Of a DNA stretch of 24,418 bases, positions 6,365 through 15,605 are shown one piece after another (position 1 is the first letter of the stretch; every line of letters begins with the position of its first letter). The stretch covers positions 1-24,418 of the IMG/VR virus record IMGVR_UViG_3300009173_000077. One strand, given 5' to 3'. Both the position numbers and the translations under genes were made by a program. This DNA comes from a virus. The notes beneath the pieces were generated by a model. That model made no database searches, was not told the origin of the DNA, and worked only from the letters and a program-made list of their open reading frames with translations.

Positions 6365-9300
6365 TTAACAACCCCCACTTTCTTTAGCAAAAATATTCAC
6401 TTTCTTTTTCTTTAAAGTCCTAACTTGTGTAATTCTACCAGCGACCTTTTTATCAGTAGTAAATGTAGGATGTATCGCCATGTCTTGTTTTAAAGCATTA
6501 AGCATAGGGTCTGAATAAAATACCCCATCCATCTGAAGCATACTTTTAATAGGGTCAGGATTACTTATCCTACTCCAGTCATATACATCATTCCCCTGTT
6601 CAAAATAAATGTCAGCTCTTAAGTCGTCTGGGTTTTTACCAAGCTTAGTTAATTCCCATTCACTTACTAGATTTCTCATAATATCAGTTCTTCCAACCTT
6701 ACTGTCCATTAGGTGCTTAAAAACATTATCAAGCATCACACTATTTGTTTGGAAAACTGGTAATTGTTTTTCACCACTAGTGGTATATTTAGTTGGAGAC
6801 ACACTTGGGGCTATTAAATCAGATATAAGCAATTCTAAGGCATCCCTTCCCCTAGCGGAAGCATTATTTTGACCCAATGACATTTCTAGTTTAGGAAGCC
6901 ACTCATTAATAAAAGTATTAAATATAAATCCATTTTCAACAGTCCCAGACTGCTTATAAATCCCTTTCTTAAAAACAGAATTAGACTTAGCTTTTTGACC
7001 TCCCTGAATACTTACGGCATACATACTTTTTATTAAATGATTCCTTGCTATACTATAATTATCATACGAACCAGCTGCGTCTAAAGCCTGTTCAACAGCC
7101 TGTACGTCCTTCATTGTAAGTCTACTTAAAGCCTGTCCGTACTTAACACTATTTTCAGTTGCTTCAAATTTAGCCATAGGTTCCATTTCTATAAGATAAT
7201 AAAATCCTTTTTGCTTTTTAATTACATCCCTACTTGTTTTGTTACCCATGAACTCTAAATCAAAATAACTTATATTCCCTTTGGCTAGAGACTGCCCATC
7301 TAAATCTTTATGATTGTTTCCCTGCATAGCTTTATCACTTAACCTGTAAAGACCAACTACTTTAGGCTTATTATTTTGTGCTAACGATTTCAACCAACCT
7401 AAATTTAAATCATTTCCATCTCCTCGTTGGATTTGATTACTGCTCTTCCCCTCCTCAATCATAAATGATTCCATTCTCAACTTATCCATATGCTCTACGG
7501 ATGCCTCTGTTCTCCCTATCTGCCTCTTTAAACTATGAATAGCCCCATTACTTGGGAATGAATCATTTACCTCCCTATTAAGAGATTTCTTTAAATCAAT
7601 TATTCTCTTTTGAAGTATTTCGTCTATAAAACCATTTCGTATAGCCCTTTGCACATTAATATCATTTTGATTGTGTATCTGTTTTAAATCTATAGTTTCT
7701 GGTTCCTTCCCTGCTAGTATAGCCGCATCTCCTCGATATTGAGATAACTCAACAGAGTATTCAAGATTATCTATAAAAGTCCCAATGGATTCCTGTAGTG
7801 CAACTTGACTTCTTGTTCTGGTAGAAACCCCACCATAAGAAGATTGTGAAAATTTTGTTTCCATTAACCCACTTAACATATTCCCAGGAATAGATATATC
7901 TGTACCTTCCTTCACTCCCTTAACACCATCAAATTTAATTAAAGGCTTTAAAGACACCCATGACTCTGAGCCAGAATAAATAAGATTATCAAGTAATTCT
8001 TTTTGAGTATTATAACTTCTTAGGTGGGTATCTTTAAAAAATGTTTTAAGAAAATCTTCCTCAAGTTGGTGCCTTTTCTTATAATCGGTTTCTCTTTGAA
8101 TCTGTCTATATATTTTTTCAGCAACATATCTAGTTGATGTTTTTGGATTAAGCAGCTGAGATATATCTAAATAGGCTTTTTCAAATTCATGTGGGAAAGG
8201 AGTTCTTTTTTGCCCTGCTTCCCAAGTATCATTTGACACCATTGATGCTCTTTTTAATGTACTGAAAATAATTTTTAATGACTTTCTCTGCATATCTTTA
8301 CTTTTCATAAGAGAAGCCACGTCATTCTTACCACTAAAGGGTTCTTTACTAAAAATATCTGCTTCCTCTGTGATTAATTTAGATAATACTTGACCCTTAT
8401 CAAGAGACAGCAATGATTTCTTTGTAGCATCTGATAGCCTACCATCAAGAACAAAATCAAGTAAAATTTCTGTGGTATCAAATATAGGTAATTTACCACC
8501 ATGATAATCAACTGAAGCCTGAGCAGTAAACATAAATTTCTGCAGCCACTCCATTGTCCCCCCAGTTGTATTTAAATCCGCTCTATCCCAAAAGTTCTTT
8601 AGAAGTTTATTGCCACCTTCACCAGTAAAAGTTAAGCCCATTCTGGAAGCCCAAGTAAGAGCCCCTCTTTGCCCTATAAAAGTACCAATGGCTTTTTGTT
8701 GAGATTCAATTTGACTAGCATATTTAGTATAGCCAATATCCGTAGAAACTCTCCCTACTTCTCCTTCTACTATATCGAGTCCAAATGGGTTACTCTTTTC
8801 GAATGTCTTTACTCCATCCATAACTTCTTTACTAAAAGCTGGGAAATCAGCAATCTTACCTTGTTCTAATAAAAAAGCTCTAAGTATTGCTTTATCTGGT
8901 TTTGTCTGGGAATAAACATGGTCTCCATCATTATCTCTTTGCATAATAGTTCTCAAATCCTGAACATTTACTTCCATAAGTCCATTCATTTTTTCATTTA
9001 TACGCTGAACCCTATGTATAACTTGGTCTTTTCCTAGAGAAGGAATTGCTGTATTCAACATTCCAAATTGGATTTTAGCATTCTTAAGAGGTTTCCATAA
9101 TTTGCTACCCATAGAATTATTAGTACCTTCAAGCCTTATAGTAGAACCTTTGTGATGTGTATATCCCTGAACCATAAGTTCATGCACCTGAGAATACGAC
9201 AATTTATTATTTGTAGCAATTTCATTTAATTTATCTAGAGAATTTGAAATTTTTCTACGCCAATCCTTTCCACCGCCTGCCCCAGAATCGTACATATCTT

Positions 9301-12300
9301 TTATTTTTATATCTATTTCTTTTCCATTCTCATCTACTCCTTTAGCAGTTGTATTTTCAATTTTCCTTGAAGTTTTATCACCATCTACCATTTTCATTTT
9401 ATCATAAAATGCTGATTGAAAATCGTAAACTCCCCTAAGCCCCTTTCTCCCTTCCATCATAACAGTCCAATCAACTCCATTTTCATCTCTTATAATTAAG
9501 AGTTCGCCCTGTAAGGCATTTGCAGTTGTGCCTATAGGTCTGTGTGTTGATGATTTCCCAACTCCAACAGCTCCGTGTTGAATTGCAATTCTTTCATAAG
9601 CATCTCCTGTCGCCCTATTTTTATCATATAAATTTATATGGAGTGGGTTTTCTAATGTACCTAGAGCATCTGGTGCAGTAATAAAATCCGAACCAGTTTC
9701 TATCATATTTTTACCAACATTCTTTATTATAAAATTACTAGCAAATCTATTAACAGCTTGTGATATATATGGTAATTCAGAATTCCCGCCAAACTCTAGA
9801 ACCAATTTCAAAGCCATTGTATGCTCATCAGTCAATGGATTCCCATTCTCAACCTCAACATCCATAAGCCTTCTCATTACATCTGTTGTAATCTTCCCAT
9901 CATTACCGTGAAGGAGAGATAGTTCAACTATCTTTTCAGCAAACTTAGACTTTGAGACCCATTGATTGTTTATATGAGGAGATTGCCAGTCAAATTGAGA
10001 AGATGGGACAATTGTTTTGCCACCAAGAGTTGATGTAAACGAAGCAGAGAGTTCATCTAGATTTATATACATCTTATTTTTATCTTGACCAGCCCTGAGA
10101 TTCAAACCATCATGTGTTTTTTGTGGTGATATAGGAACCCCACGTTGAAAACTATCTCCCCATAATGTTTTAGCAGCAGATGTCCCTATTGCAATATCCG
10201 AGTCCCCCATTTCCCTTGCAATACTTGGGTCATATATTAAATAACCCTTACCAAGTAATTGATTCCTTCCAACAGCAGCTATTATTGTTTTAGCCCCATT
10301 TGGACCTTTAATAAAATCAACATCAAAAGAACTTCTATTAGCCATTACATAAGCCATAAGACTCTCTGATGCATATTTCACACCATCGAAGCGAGAAGAT
10401 ATTAAGCTACCGCTTTCTGCTAATTCTAATTGACTCTGTCTGATTAAGGATATGAGAGCTTTATCTGGGCTTCTCTTTGAAGACTCTACGTCTATTTGAC
10501 TTTGGTAATTCCTATCAACAGTCTTTCTATTATTTAATTGATGTTGGTCTTTTGCTCCAATCCCATCAACCCAACTCTCGGCATCATTTTCATCAAATAC
10601 ATGGAGTTTTAACTGATAGCCCTGATTTCTTATTTTATCAGCTTGACTTTTTGGTAGTCCAGATAAATTTTCAGAAATATAATCATTTGCCTTTATAGAT
10701 ATAGGCGTAGTCGTTCCACCGTCAGAAAGAAATCCCCTCTTGAATATATTAGCTTGTATTTTATAAATAGCCTGCTGAGTTCCATCCCCTCCTGGACTTA
10801 ATACATCAAAAAGCTTAACGAGTTCACTTCTTTTCCCAGTTCCATCCAGATATGGGAATAGGACTTTTAATTCAACAGTTGACCTAAGCAAATCATTAGT
10901 GCTATCGAGAGTTTTCCCGTTCAAAGACTTCATATACTCATTAAATGTCTTTTTATTGGCACCTGAAATATTGGGGTCATTATTATAATCCTTTACAAAT
11001 TCATCATAAGCCCTAGTAATCGCTATTAGATTCTTGTCACTAAGGGGGATTACCATTTTATCATTAGGTGAAAGTCTTACATAAGCTATTGGCTCACTCC
11101 CTATTCTGCCACCTTCAGATGATGCTATAAATTTAGTTATCTCTGTTTCGCCAAACTCTCCCCACCTTAGCATATCTGTTAAATCAGCCTCAGCATTTTG
11201 ACTGACTCTGGTCGCATGAACAAGAGAATCTTGAATTTTATCAACATTATTATAAGTGGATAAATTAACTTTTCTTGCTACTCCATCTTTATCAATAATA
11301 ACAATGCTTTCCTGAAGCCTCCCCATTACTACACCAGTTCTATCGCTCCACTTAACAGATGCAAACCTTTTTTCAGGTGCATTTTCATTTACTCTCATAA
11401 CGCCAGAAGTAGCCCCATCCATAACTTCAAGAGTTATACTAGTGCCTTTAACTTCAGCGTCAAACGCATTTAAAATATTTATTGCGTGTTTGTCCTTAAA
11501 CTCTTTCCATTTTTTATCAGCTTCAGATTTATCTGGGTATCTTCTATAAATATATTTCTCAACCTCCTTGAATTCTCCCTTATGGTCTGCTAATACTGCG
11601 TCCTTGAATTCTTGTGGAATTTTTCCATCTTTAGTGAAACCAGCTTCCTGACCAATTTCAATAAGAGTCTTAGTTCTGTGTCCCGTATCCATCTGCTGTT
11701 GAACATTGTCAATCATAAGAATCCTATCGGGAGATGACTCTCTTTTATTCGAAATTACCTCTCTATTAATATCTAAATTAATTTCATTAAGAATGTCCTT
11801 TATCTCTGAAAAGGCAAATTTACCATCTCTAACATAATCAATTAAATCATCTACGGTTTTTAGCCTCTCATCTCCTTTAAAAACCTCATCATGGAATCTT
11901 CTTATGAGATTATTAGTATGTTTTTGAATAGAACCAAGGCTAAGACCAGACTTGTCTCCATTTATTAAACTATTAATAATCTTTTCAAATTGATTAGATT
12001 GATGAGTCTCCTCACCAGACATCCTTAGAAGCTGTTGTTGGAACGGTTCAAATATATATTGTCTCAATTGAAACTGGTCCATATCCTTAATAAGTTGCCC
12101 GTCTGAAGTTTCCACCATACTCTCAAGGCTAAGTTCCCATTTTTGATTCTCAACCTTTATAGATTCGCTAATTGTATCAATTCTTAGTATCATTTCGTTT
12201 ATCTGTTTTAATAGCTCTGCACTAGCCTCCCCCCTTCCTTCCTCTAATGATTTTGTTAAATCAACAACCTTTTTCCTTACCTCAGCAAGTTCTTCTACTG

Positions 12301-15300
12301 GGTTTGTTACTTTACCAGCGCCTGTATTCTCAGTATTAAATGAATTAATAACATTCTCAGTTTGCTTAAAAACTGCTTCTAAATCCCTTGCAAATTTTCC
12401 ACCGCCAGCTTCTTTTAATTTATTTAAATTTTTAGGGACAACAGTTTGTAAATCTAAGATTGTTTGAGAGTTTAATAACTCAGCCATTTTTACAACCTCA
12501 GAAATATGGTAGTCTGGATTTAAAACATTCTGCCCTTCTGCCCCTTGCCTAGCTTCTTCCCTTATAACCTCATCAATACCTACTATGTTGTCTTTTCCTA
12601 ATACATTCTCAAGCGTATCCCTTGCTTTTTCGTATCTAGCAATATCTTCTGAGGTGTTTTTATCTGCCTTCATACTCTCAATAACAGCCTCCCTGCTAAT
12701 CATCTCAATCTTGCCTTCAGAGTTAATACGAGTGACATCATTCTCAATCAAATAACCAGCTGCCCTATATGCCCTTTTATCAAACCCCTTGACATTAAGA
12801 AGCTGAGTTGTTAACATGTCCCTAACTCTAGTTTGGTCAAGAAATGCTGGGAGTCCTTCTGCTCCAAAATTTTCAGCAAAAATATTTTTAATTGTATTTA
12901 ACTCATCAGCCTTTAATTTGCTGTCACTAGTCCTCTTAACGCTTTGCCCATTAGTAGAAAGTCTCCTTAAGCCAACAAGTGTTTCGACCTGTTTTAATAC
13001 ATCAAGAGCCTCTTGTACCTTAGTAAATCTGACAGCATCATTTTCAGCACTTATTTTCCCTTCTTGATAATCCATATAATCTGGGATTCTCATTCTCATG
13101 CTTTCCATATCATAATATTCATTTTTACCATTTGGAACCATGAAAAATTTATCAATACTTTTTGTTGCGTTTTGCAACTTCTCAGTATGCCCAGACCCAG
13201 ATGCTATCATCATAAAACTATTAGATGCTTTTACAAACTTATTATTAACGATGTGTTCCCAAAAAGGATTGCCTTCTTGCAACTTATTTAAATTCTTAAG
13301 TTTACCTCCATATTCTGCGTCAAGTTTCTGCATCCATTTATTAGTAATATCATTAGCTAACCCAGTATATTCATCAAATGTTATTTTCCCTTCCCCTTGC
13401 TCAACTCTCTTCTTATTATAAGATTCAAATGCGTCTTCAACCTTTATCTCTCTATAAGCGTTTATCATATTAAGAGATTCCATGCTCTTAACTAGATGGC
13501 TAACATCACTTAAAACACCAAGATTTTGCCCAACTTTATCAGTTGTTATAAACTTAGCAGTCAATCCTCCGTCATCGTTAGTAATCATTTCTAAACCAAG
13601 AACATCACTTAATTCCTTTAAATAATTTTTATAAACCCTTTCACCAGCAAGAGCAACCTCATTGGTTATTTCAACAAGTGCCCCATGATAACCTACTTCG
13701 CCAATTGTTTTTCCACCAGATGTCTCAAGCTCTATTCCGCTAATTTTCTTATAAAGTGAATCTAAATTTTCTCTGCTTAATTTCATTACATCTATAGGCT
13801 GAAATCTATCCCCTTCTTTGAATTGCCCCATCATATTATACTGAGATTGCAAGTGAAGAAGTGTTTTATCGTTTTCATTGAGATGCTCAAATGAATTCCC
13901 AGAAGGGTCAGCCTTACCAGCTTTCGCTTCATCAAAAGGCTTATATACCTGCTTACCAGCTTTAGTATTCCATGAAGTTGCCCCAAGTCCAACTAATCCG
14001 TCTGCATCATTATGGAATCGAATAAAATCAGTTAATTTTTCATCGCTAAGACCCATTCTTGCTGATAAATTTTGCAATGGAGACAACTTATTAAAATAAG
14101 CCGTTTGTTCACTCTTTCCCCAATGACCTCTTGATTTAGTCATTATAGCAGACATAAAAATATGGGAAGCAAGCTCAGATGATTCTAATTCACCCCATGC
14201 ATCTGGGTCTGCAATCCAGGAATTAGTAGCAAGAACACCAACTGCCATCCTGCCAGTGGATTTTCCTAAATCTTCAATATATTCTGGTTTCCATAACCTC
14301 ATGAACTCCTTAGAAGTTGCCGTATTCATCTTTTTAAGAAGAGAGACTGCTTCTCCCCCCGTCATTGTCCCATCATCAATAGCGTCTACTAGCTTTCTAC
14401 CAGAAAAGCTTTTATCCCCAACTTTCCAAAAAGCATCTTTAATTGCTGATGAACCATGAACAGCTTTCCCTTCTCCCTCAATCATAATTTTTAATAAACC
14501 CTGTACGTCCTTAGTCCCATTAGCGACATCCTTAGCAAGCAGAGAATCATAGTTAGTTTTCTTAAACCTTGAAAAGAATCCCTTTATCCCAGTTGACATC
14601 CTATCACTTCCACCCCCAGGTATTTTTCGTATAAGTGGAAACATTAGAGACATAAGAGCAGAGTGACCAAGCGTAGATGTTGTGCTAAACTCCTCATCTT
14701 TTGATTGCTCTTTTATTTTACCAGCAATCATACCATGCATAGTCATAATAGCCATATCATTGGCTGCCATTCCCGCATATTTAGCAATATTTTCTCCCAT
14801 CCACATAGTGTCCATATTTGGAAACTTATTAAGGAGTCCCCTCGTAACTAATTCGCTAATATCATTAACATATTGACCACTTTTACTGCCAAGATTATCA
14901 ACTAAATCTGTAGATAATCCCCTAACTACATTGTCATCAACTTCATGACCAGCTTTTTTAAATACCCCTTTTACTATAGAATGAACCTCTTTTGTGAGTG
15001 TACCATGAGCAGCAGCTACATCATCAACTGAGCCCTTCATCTGGTTTATCCATCTAACCCCAGTAGCGGCATCATCTGTCATCTTCCCTATTTCTTTTGT
15101 AATATGACCAGCAAGTTGGCTTTCGCTATTTACAATAGTCTTTCCAAGTGCCCCTTCTGCCGTCTCAGCCAATACCTTTTTCATAGATGATGAAGGTATA
15201 ATCCCAGGTTTTACAATCTTTTCACTAAATTCCTGTACCGCTTTTCCTACAAATTTATTCGAGCCCTTAACCGCTAATCTTGAGCCCTTACCAAGTAAAG

Positions 15301-15598
15301 AAAAAGGTCCAACTACTGGAGCCATTAATGAAAGACCTTCACCAAGAATATAACCAGACTTCTGTGATGGATTCATGTTTTCCCACTTATAATCATCGTC
15401 TTCTAAAAATCCACTAGCACCCCAACTTAATCCAGCTGCTGCTCCCCACAGAGCAGAACCCATAAAGTCATAAATACTACCTGAATCATCAGGCTCGTTT
15501 CCACCTAATTGACCATATCTCTCAGCTAAGTAATCCTGGGTAGATGATTTTTTCTGTTTTTTATTTAGAGTGCCTAAATAATTTTCTGTTAATGGCAT
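6365..15598 (-). CDS. Giant virion protein with probable DPBB-type RNA polymerase core (3077 aa)
   Basis: The N-terminus has two Gly/Ala-rich hydrophobic segments (about 45-64 and 84-112) like those of ejected proteins that contact membranes. Helical and coiled-coil-like regions follow (for example about 1100-1165). Residues about 2000-2400 look like a nucleic-acid polymerase: AIPSLGKDQVIHRV (P2186, H2195), then MQRDNDGDHVY with Asp2222, Asp2224 and Asp2226, then ASVDYHGGKLP (Asp2364). The DxDGD triplet followed by a VD..K motif is the signature of double-psi-beta-barrel RNA polymerases (cellular beta prime, QDE-1/RDR, YonO, crAss-like phage virion enzymes). I infer a polymerase packaged in the capsid and injected to transcribe early genes, as N4 does with an unrelated enzyme. 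The rest is unassigned. The start has an AAGG site 5 bases upstream. Confidence 0.9.
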   Translation of the reverse strand: MPLTENYLGTLNKKQKKSSTQDYLAERYGQLGGNEPDDSGSIYDFMGSALWGAAAGLSWGASGFLEDDDYKWENMNPSQKSGYILGEGLSLMAPVVGPFSLLGKGSRLAVKGSNKFVGKAVQEFSEKIVKPGIIPSSSMKKVLAETAEGALGKTIVNSESQLAGHITKEIGKMTDDAATGVRWINQMKGSVDDVAAAHGTLTKEVHSIVKGVFKKAGHEVDDNVVRGLSTDLVDNLGSKSGQYVNDISELVTRGLLNKFPNMDTMWMGENIAKYAGMAANDMAIMTMHGMIAGKIKEQSKDEEFSTTSTLGHSALMSLMFPLIRKIPGGGSDRMSTGIKGFFSRFKKTNYDSLLAKDVANGTKDVQGLLKIMIEGEGKAVHGSSAIKDAFWKVGDKSFSGRKLVDAIDDGTMTGGEAVSLLKKMNTATSKEFMRLWKPEYIEDLGKSTGRMAVGVLATNSWIADPDAWGELESSELASHIFMSAIMTKSRGHWGKSEQTAYFNKLSPLQNLSARMGLSDEKLTDFIRFHNDADGLVGLGATSWNTKAGKQVYKPFDEAKAGKADPSGNSFEHLNENDKTLLHLQSQYNMMGQFKEGDRFQPIDVMKLSRENLDSLYKKISGIELETSGGKTIGEVGYHGALVEITNEVALAGERVYKNYLKELSDVLGLEMITNDDGGLTAKFITTDKVGQNLGVLSDVSHLVKSMESLNMINAYREIKVEDAFESYNKKRVEQGEGKITFDEYTGLANDITNKWMQKLDAEYGGKLKNLNKLQEGNPFWEHIVNNKFVKASNSFMMIASGSGHTEKLQNATKSIDKFFMVPNGKNEYYDMESMRMRIPDYMDYQEGKISAENDAVRFTKVQEALDVLKQVETLVGLRRLSTNGQSVKRTSDSKLKADELNTIKNIFAENFGAEGLPAFLDQTRVRDMLTTQLLNVKGFDKRAYRAAGYLIENDVTRINSEGKIEMISREAVIESMKADKNTSEDIARYEKARDTLENVLGKDNIVGIDEVIREEARQGAEGQNVLNPDYHISEVVKMAELLNSQTILDLQTVVPKNLNKLKEAGGGKFARDLEAVFKQTENVINSFNTENTGAGKVTNPVEELAEVRKKVVDLTKSLEEGRGEASAELLKQINEMILRIDTISESIKVENQKWELSLESMVETSDGQLIKDMDQFQLRQYIFEPFQQQLLRMSGEETHQSNQFEKIINSLINGDKSGLSLGSIQKHTNNLIRRFHDEVFKGDERLKTVDDLIDYVRDGKFAFSEIKDILNEINLDINREVISNKRESSPDRILMIDNVQQQMDTGHRTKTLIEIGQEAGFTKDGKIPQEFKDAVLADHKGEFKEVEKYIYRRYPDKSEADKKWKEFKDKHAINILNAFDAEVKGTSITLEVMDGATSGVMRVNENAPEKRFASVKWSDRTGVVMGRLQESIVIIDKDGVARKVNLSTYNNVDKIQDSLVHATRVSQNAEADLTDMLRWGEFGETEITKFIASSEGGRIGSEPIAYVRLSPNDKMVIPLSDKNLIAITRAYDEFVKDYNNDPNISGANKKTFNEYMKSLNGKTLDSTNDLLRSTVELKVLFPYLDGTGKRSELVKLFDVLSPGGDGTQQAIYKIQANIFKRGFLSDGGTTTPISIKANDYISENLSGLPKSQADKIRNQGYQLKLHVFDENDAESWVDGIGAKDQHQLNNRKTVDRNYQSQIDVESSKRSPDKALISLIRQSQLELAESGSLISSRFDGVKYASESLMAYVMANRSSFDVDFIKGPNGAKTIIAAVGRNQLLGKGYLIYDPSIAREMGDSDIAIGTSAAKTLWGDSFQRGVPISPQKTHDGLNLRAGQDKNKMYINLDELSASFTSTLGGKTIVPSSQFDWQSPHINNQWVSKSKFAEKIVELSLLHGNDGKITTDVMRRLMDVEVENGNPLTDEHTMALKLVLEFGGNSELPYISQAVNRFASNFIIKNVGKNMIETGSDFITAPDALGTLENPLHINLYDKNRATGDAYERIAIQHGAVGVGKSSTHRPIGTTANALQGELLIIRDENGVDWTVMMEGRKGLRGVYDFQSAFYDKMKMVDGDKTSRKIENTTAKGVDENGKEIDIKIKDMYDSGAGGGKDWRRKISNSLDKLNEIATNNKLSYSQVHELMVQGYTHHKGSTIRLEGTNNSMGSKLWKPLKNAKIQFGMLNTAIPSLGKDQVIHRVQRINEKMNGLMEVNVQDLRTIMQRDNDGDHVYSQTKPDKAILRAFLLEQGKIADFPAFSKEVMDGVKTFEKSNPFGLDIVEGEVGRVSTDIGYTKYASQIESQQKAIGTFIGQRGALTWASRMGLTFTGEGGNKLLKNFWDRADLNTTGGTMEWLQKFMFTAQASVDYHGGKLPIFDTTEILLDFVLDGRLSDATKKSLLSLDKGQVLSKLITEEADIFSKEPFSGKNDVASLMKSKDMQRKSLKIIFSTLKRASMVSNDTWEAGQKRTPFPHEFEKAYLDISQLLNPKTSTRYVAEKIYRQIQRETDYKKRHQLEEDFLKTFFKDTHLRSYNTQKELLDNLIYSGSESWVSLKPLIKFDGVKGVKEGTDISIPGNMLSGLMETKFSQSSYGGVSTRTRSQVALQESIGTFIDNLEYSVELSQYRGDAAILAGKEPETIDLKQIHNQNDINVQRAIRNGFIDEILQKRIIDLKKSLNREVNDSFPSNGAIHSLKRQIGRTEASVEHMDKLRMESFMIEEGKSSNQIQRGDGNDLNLGWLKSLAQNNKPKVVGLYRLSDKAMQGNNHKDLDGQSLAKGNISYFDLEFMGNKTSRDVIKKQKGFYYLIEMEPMAKFEATENSVKYGQALSRLTMKDVQAVEQALDAAGSYDNYSIARNHLIKSMYAVSIQGGQKAKSNSVFKKGIYKQSGTVENGFIFNTFINEWLPKLEMSLGQNNASARGRDALELLISDLIAPSVSPTKYTTSGEKQLPVFQTNSVMLDNVFKHLMDSKVGRTDIMRNLVSEWELTKLGKNPDDLRADIYFEQGNDVYDWSRISNPDPIKSMLQMDGVFYSDPMLNALKQDMAIHPTFTTDKKVAGRITQVRTLKKKKVNIFAKESGGC
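8400..9600 (-). other. Putative RNA polymerase catalytic region within the giant protein
   Basis: Covers residues of about 2000-2400. The absolutely expected element is the metal-binding loop DxDGD, here DNDGD at 2222-2226 (bases 8921-8935). About 36 residues before it, a Pro (2186) and a HRV segment sit where RDR/QDE-1 enzymes have their PCLHPGD region and cellular enzymes have RxPTLHR. About 140 residues after it, SVDYHGGK occupies the place of the AVDxPKTG motif of RDR-type enzymes. Bounds are approximate. A first barrel with catalytic lysines should lie upstream (perhaps near LQGELLI), but I cannot place it with confidence. Confidence 0.6.
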
Positions 15599-15605
15599 AT
15601 TAACC

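Noticed and set aside
13013-13421. Plus-strand frames of about 90 codons inside the giant gene
   Set aside because: They are antisense shadows, have unlikely composition (His/Phe/Ser-rich) and no ribosome binding sites.
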